From the NCBI GenBank assembly GCA_036867785.1, contig CP145424.1, positions 806,001 through 870,000 on the forward strand: a DNA stretch of 64,000 nt. Reading direction: 5' to 3'. Position numbers and translations under genes: made by a program. Positions 1-10,900 of the stretch are shown one piece after another (position 1 is the stretch's first letter; each line of letters begins with the position of its first letter). The DNA is from Plasmodiophora brassicae. Lineage: Eukaryota > Endomyxa: Phytomyxea > Phytomyxea > Plasmodiophorida. The notes beneath the pieces are model-generated. The model did no database searches. It saw nothing but the letters and a program-made list of their open reading frames with translations, and had not been told where the DNA came from.

Positions 1-197
1 TCCATTGCTTGTCAGTCGGCAGCGTGCGAACGCATTTCCAAAACATTCCCCCTCTTTACAAAGAGTGGAACCGCATGCACAACGAAACCGTCCAGCAGCT
101 TACCCTTGTGATCGGGCGATATCATGCGGATTCGCATGCATAAGGCTCCATCTGTTTTGAAAATGCACTCGCACGCTGCCGACTGACAAGCAATGGA
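1..197. repeat. Short element with terminal inverted repeats (MITE-like)
   Basis: The first 29 bases are the exact reverse complement of bases 169-197, and the match continues imperfectly to about 45 bp per arm. The interior has no coding capacity. It may begin before the window, so flanking duplications cannot be checked on the left. It lies beside a transposase-like remnant (198-648), so a non-autonomous DNA transposon is the simplest reading; a chance hairpin of this length is very unlikely. Confidence 0.75.
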
Positions 198-648
198 CAA
201 GATGAAGTAGCCAGCCGCGACATTTGGGGGCTCTCCTGCCCAAGGTATCGCCAATATGACGCTGCGTCCAAAGAACACAGTTTTTCGGTAATCCCAAGCA
301 CATCGATTTTAAGCTCCCAAGCACATCGATTTTAAGCTGTTCGCCGTCAGCATCGTAAGCAATGAATTTGCGGAAATAGAAGCAAGCGGAGTCAGCCAAG
401 ATCCGAGCGGACAAGAGGTTCCGATCCCTGTAACGAGATCCTGAACGCATTTTGCAACGCGAAATCAGATCCCGAGCCGTCATCGACGTCGACGGATAAA
501 ACAGGAATGCTATGATGAAGAGCGGTTGTTCTTCTCCATCCCAGCGTTTCTCAATTTCCGAAAGCATGCGCGAGCCGTGCTTCAGCGCTTTGAAGAGATA
601 ACCGAAGCACAGGAAGACATGCGCCAAGGTATTGTCATCCCTTTGCAT
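198..648 (-). pseudogene. hAT-like transposase C-terminal remnant
   Basis: The minus-strand reading frame below base 648 contains a stretch around EIEKRWDGEEQPLFIIAFLF followed by YPSTSMTARDLI. This resembles the region before the dimerisation domain of hAT transposases, where 'RW..D.PL..LA..L.P' is typical. Only about 120 residues are recognisable, there is no catalytic core, and a 23-bp tandem duplication (292-337) lies inside the frame. I read it as a fragment of a DNA transposon, not a working gene. The family call rests on pattern memory alone. Confidence 0.4.
292..337. repeat. 23-bp perfect tandem duplication
   Basis: Two identical 23-bp copies (292-314 and 315-337) sit head to tail inside the transposase-like remnant. 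Identical copies point to a recent slippage or end-joining event. Confidence 0.9.
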
Positions 649-769
649 TAGGAAAGACGCCGACGCAAGAGGACAGATAGACGTTCAGCTTCTTCGAGCA
701 ACAGCCAAAATGTGCGCTAACCCCAACACTGAAACGCATCGGGAATCATCATCACCACCATATTGCACA

Positions 770-861
770 TGGAATTCTTTGAGCGCGTTCACCATACGAA
801 GTTGGGACGCACGTGCACATGCGTCCCAACTTCGTATGGTGAATGCGCTCAAAGAATTCCA
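770..861. repeat. 92-bp near-perfect fold-back palindrome
   Basis: The sequence is its own reverse complement about a centre at GTGCAC (813-818), with only about two mismatched pairs over 46 bp per arm and no real loop. It starts TGGAATTC and ends GAATTCCA. No coding frame crosses it convincingly and I see no clear target-site duplication. Confidence 0.9.
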
Positions 862-1270
862 TTGTTCCACCTGGTCGCAACGACGGTCATTATGGCCAGA
901 GATGAACCATAAAGTTGTACCAGTGCAGAAACTCGGGGTCCTCATAGGAGTTGCTCAACGATGCTGCAGCAGCAGTTGCAAGCCTAGCAACATCGGAAAA
1001 GAGGGGGTGCCCTAACAGCGACCTCCAGTCTAGCAATATGCAGTCTGTTAATTTATCATTCTAGCCTCGACCACAGCTCACGGAGTCCGGAAGTCCGGGC
1101 CAGGCCTGCTCTATTGCATGCATGTGCCCTAATATTGAATCATAATGGGAAGGCTAGCGACAGTGGCCGACCCGCGAGTCACGACCACGTGACGCAACTG
1201 AAGCGCACAGTGGCGACCGCGCCACTCTGAGGGCGACGTCATTGGGACATCGGCTCTCCCCACGTTATAC

Positions 1271-1609
1271 ACACTGGGGACAACACTTTCCTAAAGGCTT
1301 CGAACTGCTTGCACATTATACGAATCAGATTAAGAGTCCCAGTCTCTACGACTGCTACGCTTAATGGCGACGATCCCAACCATCTCGGCGATCACGGCCT
1401 GATCCGCTTGGGCCGGGTCTGCTGGCCAGGATGGTTGGGATCGTCGCCATTACGCGTAGCAGTCGTAGAGACTGGGACTCTTAATCTGATTCGTATAATG
1501 TGCAAGCAGTTCGAAGTCTTTAGGAAAGTGTTGTCCCCAGTGTATCTAGCGTGGGGACAACACTTTCCTAAACGCTTCGAACTGCTTGCACATTATACGA
1601 ATCAAATAT
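1271..1609. repeat. Fold-back repeat with 113-bp arms plus a third direct copy
   Basis: Bases 1271-1383 match the reverse complement of 1431-1543 with only a few differences, around a 47-bp loop. Directly after the right arm, 1552-1609 repeats the outer half of the left arm in direct orientation. The arrangement is therefore left arm, inverted arm, partial left arm. This looks like a compound fold-back element or a hairpin-mediated duplication. Confidence 0.9.
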
Positions 1610-3027
1610 GCCACAGGTGTGCAGCTGCCGATCAAGTGTTATGACAAACAGAAATACCATGGCATGAAATCAATACCGTTACACGACACGTGCGAGAAAC
1701 CGACTTGGCAGAATCGACCATGAGGCTTAAGCGCCGCCGTTCCTCGCAGGCACGAGCAATTGATAATTGCGCTTGGGCTTCGGCCATTTATGAGCCTTGC
1801 GGCAAGATAGCATTGCGGATAGTGTCGCGGGAAGGGAGAATAACATTGGATCTCAGGTACGAAAGGAGCTCTTTGACCTCTGAGACTTCGAAAAACGCGA
1901 AAGGAAGGCAGGCAACGATTACGTTAGTGATGAGGAGATACAGTTTGTTGAGGGCCTCTCCAGCCAAAGGAGGCGGGAGATACTGTACAATTGACGATCG
2001 GTGGGCGTCCTTCCGCTTCTTAATAGACAATGGCGCATGACGACCGACCGCTTTCGATTGATGCACCCTGCAGTTTAGACATGATCAGTACTTGAGAATA
2101 CGGACGCTCATGAGCCACCGCCCTACCGGTTGGCCATGGTACTTAGTCAGGATCACAGTCACTGTGCGTCTCAGCCACTCGGTCGAGGTCGAGCTCCCAC
2201 GCCACGCACAACAAGGACACCGGGCGGACAGTGAGAGTTGAGACTGGAGACTTGACTCCGGGCCTCGGCGGACATTGCGAGCTGCAGTTCAGTTGCCGGC
2301 TGCCGCACCACTTTTGCTGTCACGACTGTGAGCGAGGACTGTGGCACAGCCCCTTTAGGGAGTTTTAACTAGGCCCCTGAATGCGACCCCGAACCTTTCG
2401 TGCATGGATACAGTTGCCTTTCCCATAACATTCCTTGCAGTATTGGCGACGTATGCGGCGGAAAGGTCGGGTACGCAACAAACAGCCTGTTTCTGGCGCC
2501 GCTCCCGCTCTGCCGAGAACTTGATAGAACGCTTCGGACCCGAGGCCGAGCAGTAAATAGGTTAACAGCGCTGCTGCCCTGTTGTGTTGGCTGGACCTGT
2601 GTCCTGTGCACGGGCAATGTGTGTTAGCGAACCTAGCCATCGGAGATGCGAATCGATGCCGGTCCCCTGTTGTGGACGTTCCGAGGCGCCTGCGTGAAAA
2701 GCGCGAAACCCAAATAGACTAAACTGCTGTGGACGTAACTCGAACGGTTCGGCGCGCCTGTCTGCGCCTAATTTGGTTCATCGTGGACCTTTCTCTCGAT
2801 GTTCCGTGGCGACTTGTATGGTCAGGGTGGTTGTTGCTGGGAGATAGGGTTGACCAAGGAGCGCCGTGCATGGGTTGGCGCCTGGCATGGACGGCGGGCT
2901 GGAAAGGCCGTTCCACTGGGAGTTATTTTCGGATGCAGTACGTCACGCAGGAGCGGTGTCCGTGGAGTGCCCGTCGTTGGGAGCGCAATTACTCCGACCA
3001 CGGTTTGCAAACAACACCGATCCGCTC
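1610..3027. other. No gene recognised
   Basis: I see only short frames without codon bias or family motifs. The interval ends at the LisH/C2H2 gene and presumably holds its promoter. Confidence 0.5.
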
Positions 3028-4313
3028 ATGGTCGAACCACAGATCATCATGATGCCGACGACGATGGAGGCGGCGACCGTCACCGTCGACGACGGAAGAT
3101 CGCTGGACGCCGCTGTCTACGAATATCTGGTCGCCTGCGAACTACCGGACCTGGCGGCGACCTTCTGGCAGACGCCTCGGCCGGCAACTGCGCTGACCCA
3201 GACAGCGCTTGCGCGCGCCTGGAACGAGGCATGCTCATGCAACGCGAAACGCGCCCCGGACGCCGGCCTGTCGCTGTCCGCCGTTCGTTCTGCCGTGTCC
3301 CCTGGCGAGGTCCGCATCGTCGCACCGAATATTCAACGGTCCCGCCCGCAACCGGAACGGAAGCGCCACTATTGCACGGAGCCGGGCTGCACGGCGTCGT
3401 TCACGAAGAAGGGCAACCTGAGACGGTACGGGCGGCCCTTTTCGACTCGTTGTGTCCCCTGGTCTGAATGCGCTCCGTCATTAGCCATATCGACCTTCAT
3501 CTGGGCAATAAGCCATTCATATGCGTGGAGACTCTGGACGACGGGATGCCCTGCGGTCGTCGGTTCTCTCGACGGGCCGACCTTGACAGTCACCTTCGTT
3601 CGCACAGGTCCGCCGACACATGCGCCTTTGTTTGTTGCCCCCTGCCTAACGGTATTGCATTTCAGCGGCGAACGACCATACCAGTGTTCGATCTGCAACA
3701 AGCTCTTCACGCGCAACTCTGTACGATGGTTATCCGTTGACGCGCGCATGTGCCTCATTTGCGTTTGACCTACAGGACTGGCGAATCCACGTGAAGACAA
3801 CGCATGGCATCGCTCCATACAACTGTTTCGTCGAAACCTGCCAATATCGTTGCCATACGCAGAAAGAGCTTCGGTTGCACCTCGTCGAGTCGCACCCGAA
3901 CGTCAGGATGTCGAACGGGAGCTTCGAAATCGTCGTCGACTGCCCGACGAATGACGTCAACGGCGAACCGCTCATCATCAACCGGGAGGGATGCATCGAT
4001 CCCAGTGTCGGGCATCCGTCTAAGCAGCCCATCAACGCGCCGAACGTTCTGTACAACGGGTGCATGGGCCATCTCGAATCCGCCCTTCAAGTTCGCCACG
4101 ACGATCACATTGACTTCTTGATCGACGGTGTGTGCCCCGATTCGAATGCCTGGTTGGTGACCTGCGCTGACGAGTGCGACAGGCGAACTGCACCATTTGA
4201 ACATGGACGGGCAATGCGAAAACCATGGCGTCTACACGGGCATGATGCACCCGGATGAGCCCATGCGTGGCGAAATGCCCATAGCGCAGGAGCTCGACGC
4301 ACCGGGGGCCTGA
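3028..4313 (+). CDS. LisH-like plus C2H2 zinc-finger protein
   Basis: Five exons are inferred: 3028-3425, 3485-3607, 3666-3720, 3776-4127 and 4183-4313, with introns of 55-59 bp. The N-terminal part has a LisH-like helix pair (LDAAVYEYL then LAATFW), a dimerisation motif. Four C2H2 fingers follow. The first is completed only by splicing: CTEPGC, then 12 residues, then HIDLH. The second has a long first cysteine spacing, the third is split by intron 3, and the fourth reads NCFVETC to HLVESH. The linker SGERPY is typical of tandem fingers. The fingers suggest nucleic-acid binding, as a transcription factor or a TFIIIA-like protein. The start chosen is the ATG opening MVEPQIIMMP; upstream in-frame ATGs exist. 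Confidence 0.7.
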
Positions 4314-4470
4314 CACCACTAGTTCTATGATATTCTAGACCCACATCGCATTGTTCACTTCCACGCACGTTCGACGCGTACCTGGAACACACCGGCGCAC
4401 GGTAACGCCGCCGGATGTCCGTCTTGTATCGGTTACGGCCGGCGGTGGTGGGGAACTCCCCCTCCCCAGT

Positions 4471-4556
4471 CTCCCCCCAAAAAAGGCGCTTGATGAGAGC
4501 GCGCGCGCGCCGGTCTCCCCAAAAAAGGCGCTGGATGAGAGCGCGCGCGCCGGTCG
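4471..4556. repeat. Two-copy ~42-bp tandem repeat in a gene gap
   Basis: Two copies of a unit containing CCCCAAAAAAGGCGCT and a GC-alternating tract lie head to tail. They occupy the gap 4314-4812, in which I see no gene. The alternating (GC) tract could adopt Z-DNA. Confidence 0.7.
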
Positions 4557-4812
4557 GGTGCGAGTTTCAGAGGAGTGTCCCGGGTGCGGTGAGCCGGGCC
4601 GGACAGTTCGTCAGTGGGTCCCCCAGACCGGTAGTCAAGGTTGATGCACTTAGAGTCGGGTGCATCGAGCGCTCCAATCGCGGCACCCGCGATAATGCTG
4701 CCGGACGGTGGCAGCGCTAGTGGTACCCAGCACGGGCGGCGGCGGCGGCGCGTGTCATCGCCGATCCGTCGACGGTCGGCGGCGCGCGGACATTCCCTGC
4801 CCGACCGGGACG

Positions 4813-5254
4813 ATGGCCAGTCCGCTACGTATAACCGTGTCCATTACCACCAGGCGGTCGCCCGTTAATTCATTCCGGGCACGTGGACAGAGGCAGCAAA
4901 GCGCGTCGGGCACGACGGAGGCGGAAGTCGGCCCCGTACAAGGCCCTGGCGACGATCCGGTCGCGGGAGTTCGGCATGGGCCCGCATGGCGCCTACCACG
5001 GCGCCTGGAAGACGATGCCGGCCGCGCCAGCACGGTCGCTGTGCGTCGAACGCTGCCCGACGCCGCTCCACATGGACCAGACCACGTCGTGCGGGTGCGA
5101 CCCTGGCCCGGGACGGCCGCTGGTGGACGCGGCGGCCGCAACGTCGCTGTCGCAGTCCAGCGCCGCCCTCGAGCTCGTCTTCATGCAGTTCGCTGCCGGC
5201 ACGCGCTGCTCGTCACCGCAGGGCGACGACCTGGACGCCGACGATGCCATCTAA
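4813..5254 (+). CDS. Small basic protein, unknown
   Basis: The frame 4893-5254 shows very strong third-position GC over about 120 codons and ends at TAA. A short first exon (4813-4828, MASPL) joined across a 64-bp GT-AG intron (4829-4892) gives an in-frame ATG start and a 125-residue protein. It opens with an arginine/lysine run (SKARRARRRRKSAPYK) followed by a Cys-containing middle (CVERC, CGCDPG). The basic start would suit nuclear or nucleolar targeting. I do not recognise a family. The first exon is the least certain part. Confidence 0.5.
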
Positions 5255-5377
5255 ACGTGCGCGTCCGACTGTGTTGCCCGCCGCTGATGGTGGCGGTTCG
5301 ATGATGGACGGGTCTGTCAGTGGAGCGTGGCGACGGCGGCGTCCCGCCCGCGGAGTTGACGGTCGTCGTCGCCCCCG

Positions 5378-5833
5378 ATGGACTGGGGCTGGACGCCCAC
5401 CGCCGACCTGCCGTACGCGGTGCACCTGGCCGGCGCCGTCAACGACCTGTACGCGCGCCTGACCGTCCACGCGCCGCCGCGCGATGCGACCGGCGTCGCC
5501 AGGCGCCTCTGGGAGTACCGGCGACGCGCGCCCGCGGCACGACGCGGCGTCGCGGCCGGCCCGTTCCTCTCGCGTAATCTGCGACGCGCCCAGAGGACAA
5601 GGCGGAAGACGGAGGCCGGGAAGCGGAACGCGCGCCTGGACGCCAGCCGGTTCCGCAAGCAGGCGACGTCGACGAAGCGCCCTGCCGAGGAGGCGACGCA
5701 GGCCCCGTTCATGTCGTCGTGGTTCGCCGCCAAGAAGCCGAGCAGCGCGCGCGCGCCGGGACCTACGTCGCGGCCGTCCGTTCCATCGCAGACGCCCAGG
5801 GCTGTTCGACTACGCCCGCCACCCCGAATATGA
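5378..5833 (+). CDS. Basic protein with PIP-box-like motif, unknown
   Basis: An uninterrupted 151-codon frame begins at an ATG (MDWGWTPTADLPYAVHLAG) and shows strong third-position GC over its first 125 codons. The N-terminus is mixed (LAGAVNDLYARLTV); the middle is rich in Arg/Lys. A motif APFMSSWFAAKK near residue 110 resembles a degenerate PCNA-binding PIP box (hydrophobic, two residues, two aromatics) followed by lysines, but lacks the usual Gln. The last 25 codons lose codon bias, so the true 3' end may involve an unseen intron. No family recognised. Confidence 0.5.
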   Translation: MDWGWTPTADLPYAVHLAGAVNDLYARLTVHAPPRDATGVARRLWEYRRRAPAARRGVAAGPFLSRNLRRAQRTRRKTEAGKRNARLDASRFRKQATSTKRPAEEATQAPFMSSWFAAKKPSSARAPGPTSRPSVPSQTPRAVRLRPPPRI

Positions 5834-6008
5834 TGAGCCGCGTTCGTGAATCGGTCATTGTCGTGTTGACGTGTGGCCGCCGGGAGTGTATCGTTGGCGG
5901 CGGACGGGACCGCTGGGGCGGAGGAACGTGGGACGACAAGGAGGAGAACCACCGGGCGGGTCCCGCTGTCATTCCTCGTCCGGGGCTGGTTGCGGGTCGT
6001 CGTCGTCG

Positions 6009-6488
6009 ATGTCGAAGCGCGAGCTGGATCAGCTGATGCGGGACCAGGAGGTCTGGCTGGGCGGCGGGCGACCGTCGCGTACGACGTCGACGGCCACGGG
6101 CGGCCCGGCGTCGACGGCTGCCACACGTGGGAGTACTGTACCGTCGGCTGGCAGCGGCGGTTCCACGTCGGCCAGCACGACGTTGACGGCGTCGTACTCG
6201 ACGGTGGAGGCGCCCGAGTACGGCAGCGCCGGTAGCAGCGGCGGCCGCAAGGGCGGGGACACGAGCAGCAGCAACAACAGCCGTTCGGGGTCGACCTCGA
6301 TCTCGCGTTCGTCCACCGGTGTCGTTCGTGGACGAGGGCGCGGCCGGTCCGGCGGTACCAAAGGGGCGGGACGTCGTGGAGGAGCCGCCGCTGCTGGTTC
6401 GCCCGACACGGTTCGCGGTGGTCGTCGTCGATCCCGTCGCGGAGGTGGTGGTCATGGCGGGTCGACCCCTGGCACAGCGTCGGTCTGA
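6009..6488 (+). CDS. Ser/Gly/RGG-rich ORF, strand uncertain
   Basis: On the plus strand an ATG opens MSKRELDQLMRDQEVWLGGG and runs into Ser/Thr/Gly-rich and RGRGRGRSGG sequence to a stop at 6488, as in RGG-type RNA-binding proteins. The minus strand is also open over 6029-6409, with strong third-position GC and leucine- and proline-rich sequence ending SRIS; just past that stop the same frame gives an acidic stretch FDIDDDDPQPAPDEE. Both strands look codon-biased because the DNA is extremely GC-rich, and I cannot decide between them. The surrounding 5834-6604 has no other gene I can support. Confidence 0.3.
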   Translation: MSKRELDQLMRDQEVWLGGGRPSRTTSTATGGPASTAATRGSTVPSAGSGGSTSASTTLTASYSTVEAPEYGSAGSSGGRKGGDTSSSNNSRSGSTSISRSSTGVVRGRGRGRSGGTKGAGRRGGAAAAGSPDTVRGGRRRSRRGGGGHGGSTPGTASV

Positions 6489-6604
6489 GTGCGCGCGCGC
6501 CGAGCACGATCGATCTGCTTCATGTTCAATACAAAGTGTGCACCCCGGTCGCCGAGTATGGCACGCGCCACCACCACCACCACAGGTCGTCGTCGTCGTC
6601 GACG

Positions 6605-7778
6605 ATGGACGCAGACCACGATGCGTCTGATGCGCCGGTTGTGGTGCACCGCGTTGCCATCGACGACGTGCTGAAGGTCGGTGTGTGTGCGCGTCGCCAT
6701 CGGCAACCGACTGGTGGTGATCGACGCGCTGCTGGCAGTTCTGCTTCCCGGCGAACATTCTGCATCCCCGGTCGACGACGCGCCTGTACGCCCTGGCCGA
6801 GTACGGGCCCCTGTACCGGGAGCATTCGTTCGCGACCTGCGTCTGCCTGGACTGCCAGCATCGGGCGCGCCAGCATCGCGCGTCGATGAAGGTCCTCCTG
6901 CGCGCGGCGCGCCTGCGTCAGGTCGAGCAGCGCGCCCTCTGATCCGACGTGCAGAGCGCGGACGCGGCCCTGCTCACGTCCATCATGTTCGACAGGAGAG
7001 CGCTGGCCGAGGGCGACCTGGAACGCCTGCCGTTCCTGTGCGCGACCTGTACGACCCACATCCGCAGCATTGTGCACCTGAAATCGGGCCACAAGGGCGC
7101 CCATGTCGTGTCCGACAGTGTAGGCGGCCCCATGCGCGCCCACCATCGCCTTGCTGACGGTGGCGCCCTCCCCCCCCCCTGCAGGAGCTCGAGCGGATGT
7201 GTGCGCTGGAGGAGCGCCGCGACCTGGTCTCCGTGTTCATGCCGCCCGAGTACCTGTCGGCGCTGGAGCGGGACGCGTTCCTGCGCACGCTGGACCGGCG
7301 CATGCAGGCCGTGCCGAACCTGCGCCGGGACGACGTCCTCGCCATGCTGGCCCCCCTGGCCGACCCGGACCGATCCATCGAGTTCCACGCGTTGTCCCGG
7401 GCGGTTCGCGCGCACCGGGTACGTTTGTACCGCCGGGGGGTAACGAACGTTCGCTGACCGCCGCCGGCGCCGTCGCAGGCCGCCATCGTGCGACAGTTCG
7501 CCAACCCGAACTATATCGTCAGGCAGGCGGCCAAGGAGCACCGCATCCGGCTGGCGAGACGGTGCCCGGTGATGACGGTGGCGGACCGGACCTTGCCGGA
7601 CGACCTGCCGCCGTACGAGCGCCTGGCGAAGCTCCTGCACCGCCATGCGTTCCAGATCACGCCGTCCAGGGCGGCGTCGTCCAGCGCCAACGTCAACGTC
7701 CGCATCCTGCTGGACCGGCCCAGCGATTCGACCACCGGCTGGGATGGCAACTTTGGCCTCGCCGTGCGACACGACTGA
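6605..7778 (+). CDS. Cys/His-containing protein with B-box-like clusters, unknown
   Basis: Five exons assemble cleanly: 6605-6676, 6739-6891, 6955-7119, 7185-7418 and 7479-7778, with introns of 60-65 bp. The protein is about 307 residues. It has a first cluster FATCVCLDCQHRARQH and a second FLCATCTTH...HLKSGHKGAH, which together look like zinc ligands of a B-box or other cross-brace finger. Helical, charged sequence follows (ELERMCALEERRDLVSVF, then RRDDVLAMLAPLAD). The stop lies 145 bp upstream of the P4-ATPase start, so the two are tandem. No family recognised. Confidence 0.65.
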
Positions 7779-7923
7779 TAAACGCATCATCGCCACACGA
7801 ATAGGTAGCGGATCACGCGCCCGGGTGAACGAGGGTGGGTGCCCGCTCCCAGTGTGACGTGCGACGACGCCTGCTGCTGGTGCCGGCCAGCCAGTTCTAG
7901 CGCCGCCTGGGCGATATCCTGCC

Positions 7924-10900
7924 ATGGACGATGGCGACGCTGCCCCGGGCGACCTGGCGCCGCCGAACGCCGAACCGAACGTGCTGTCGCCGCCGCCGTC
8001 GCCGGCGATCGGGCAGGCGTCGGCACTGTCCGTCCCCGACCTGCCGTCGTCGCTGGAGTTCCGACGCGAGGCCAAGCGGCAGCCGACGCGGGCCATCTCG
8101 GTCAACGACCGCCTGCAGAACCAGCAGCGCGAGTACCCGAGCAACGTGATCCGCACGTCCAAGTACACGCCGCTGACGTTCCTGCCGATCAACCTGTTCG
8201 AGCAGTTCCGGCGCATCTCGAACTTCTACTTCCTGATCATCATCTGCATCTCGATCCCGCCCCAGTTCGCCCCGTACCCGTGGTACACGACCGCCCTGCC
8301 CCTGATCTTCATCCTGACCATCTCGGCCGCCAAGGACGGCTACGAGGACTTCCTCAGGCACCGCGACGACAGCGCCGCCAACAGCCGCGTGTTCCAGCAG
8401 GTGCAGTCGGCCAAGGGCGCCCTGGTCCCGATCCGGTCCGGCGACATCACCGTCGGCGACGTCATCAAGATCGACGAGGGCCAGGAGTTCCCCGCCGACC
8501 TGATCGTCCTGGTCACCTCCAAGCACGACAACACGTGCTACATCAACACGGCCAACCTGGACGGCGAGGTCACGCCCAAGCTCCGCGTCGGCGTCCCGCT
8601 GGCCGACCCGGCGTCGCCGCCGAACCAGGAGTTCGACCTGGCCGTTCTCGCAGGTGGGTGCCGCCCTGGGCGCGCCCATGGCCCCGTTGCCGACCGTTCG
8701 TTCTGTGCCACAGGTGCCAAGGTCGAATCCGGGGAGCCCTGCAAGCAGCTGGACGGCTTCGAGGGCACGCTGACGATGGCGGATGGGGCGCAGCGCCCGC
8801 TGGGCGACCGGCAGGTGCTGCTACGCGGCGCCAAGCTGCGGGGGACGGCGCACGTCTACGCGGTCGTGTTCGCCACCGGCCCCGAGACGAAGCTGATGCT
8901 GAACCGGAACCCGATCCGGTACAAGTTCTCGTCGTTCGAGAAGGTCCTGAACAAGTGCGTGTTCGCGTCGCTGATCATCGAGGTCGTCATCTGCACGTTC
9001 ATGAGCATCATGTGGGACACGACGTCGACCATGCCGGGCGTACGTGGGGCGCGTGCGCGTCCGGTCGCTGACGGCAACCGACCTTTGTGCACAGGTCAAC
9101 GTGCTCAGCACGCCCGACATGCGCGCGTACGACGTGTACGGCGTCCAGGACCAGGTGACGTCGGGCGGCGGCCTGTTCATCACGTCGTTCATCCTGTATT
9201 CGTTCCTGATCCCCGTGTCGCTGTTCGTGACGATCGACTTTGTCAAGATCGGCCAGGCCATGGTCATCGAGATGGACACGGCCATGTCGGTGCCGGGCAG
9301 CGCCTCGGACGTCGCCGAGGGCATCCACCGCGTGTACGCCTCGGTGAAGTCGTCCAACCTGAACGACGAGCTCGGCATGATCGAGTACCTGTTCACCGAC
9401 AAGACGGGGACGCTGACCTGCAACCGCATGGAGCTGTCCAACATCTCGACGGACGGGTTCGTCAGCCCGAACCGGCGCCTGTCGGGCGTCCAGCAGCAGC
9501 AGCAGCAGCAGCAGGCGGCGCCCGGGGCGTCGCCGTCCGTCGAGGTGCCCGTCGGCACCGGGTCCGCACCGGTCGTCCCGGCCAACGAGGACAGCGGGCG
9601 CGCCCTGAACTGCCTCGTCGAGTGGGCGTTCCAGAACTTCCGCAACCGGTTCTCGTCCGACGACCTGACGTCGATCCAGCAGAACCGGCAGCCGCACCAG
9701 GTGCAGCAGCACCTGCACCTGACGACCAGCCAGGCCGTGTTCGACGCGCTGTCCACGTCCAAGTCGGTGCGCATCGCCCAGGACATGCTGTTCTGCATGC
9801 TCGTCTGCAACGACATCCTGCCGGAGCGCCAGGGCGGCGCGCCCGACGCCCCGATCGCGTACTCGTCGACCAGCCCGGACGAGATCGCCCTGGTCGAGGC
9901 CCTGCGCCGCAACGGCATGACGCTGGTGTCGGCCGGCCCGTCCCAGCCCTGGGTGATCCAGATCGACTGCGCCCCCGGGTTCACCTTCACGTTCAGGCGC
10001 ATCGCCCAGCTGGACTTCTCGTCCGACCGCCGCCGCATGACCGTCGTCGTCCAGGTGCCCGACGGCACCACGATGCTGTTCACGAAGGGCGCCAGCAGCA
10101 CGATCGCGCCGATGCTGTCGTCGGACGCGGCGAACGCGGCACTGCTGGCCGAGACGGAGAAGCACCTGACGCAGTTCGCCAAGCACGGCTCGCGAACGCT
10201 GATGATGGCCTGCAGGCACCTGGACGCCGCCCAGCTGCTGGCGTTCCAGGCGACGTACGACCAGGCCCGCGTGCAGCTGCAGGAGCGCGAGAGGGCGATC
10301 GAGCGCGCGTTCCGCCTCGTCGAGCGGGACCTGACGCTGCTGGGGGCCACGTCCGTCGAGGACCAGCTGCAGGAGATGGTCCCGGAGACCATCGAGCAGC
10401 TGCTGAACGCCGGCATCAAGATCATGATGCTGACGGGGGACATGCAGGAGACGGCGGTCACCATCGGGCGGTCGTCCCGCATCATCAGCCGCGACTCCCA
10501 GCTGCTCCTGATCCAGGCGGAGACGCCCAAATCCTGCGAGTTCCTCATGTCAGGCACACAGACACACGCTCGTGGCGTTTGGACGCACCGATGACGCTGA
10601 ACTTGGCAGGGACCGGTACATCAAGAAGACGAGCGAGATGGACGCCCGGGGCGGGCCGCTGCAGAAGCTGGCGCTGGTCCTCAACGGGAACAGCCTGGAG
10701 CTGGCCATCGAGCATCACCCGGCCAAGTTCCTGTCGCTGTTCGCCCGTTGCGAAACGATCATCTGCAACCGGGCGACGCCGTCGCAGAAGGCGGCCGTCG
10801 TCGAGCTGGTCACGACGCGGCACCCGGGTGTCGCCATGGTCGGGCGGCGGCTTCGATGACGGATCCGCCTGGGGGGCTAACGTGGACGCACAGGCGATCG

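Noticed and set aside
292-337. CRISPR-like or satellite array
   Set aside because: Only two adjacent copies without spacers; a simple tandem duplication.
5317-6507. A 396-codon minus-strand open frame
   Set aside because: It is Arg/Ala/Pro-rich with no bias at third positions in that frame and runs antisense to better-supported genes. Long antisense frames are expected at this GC content.
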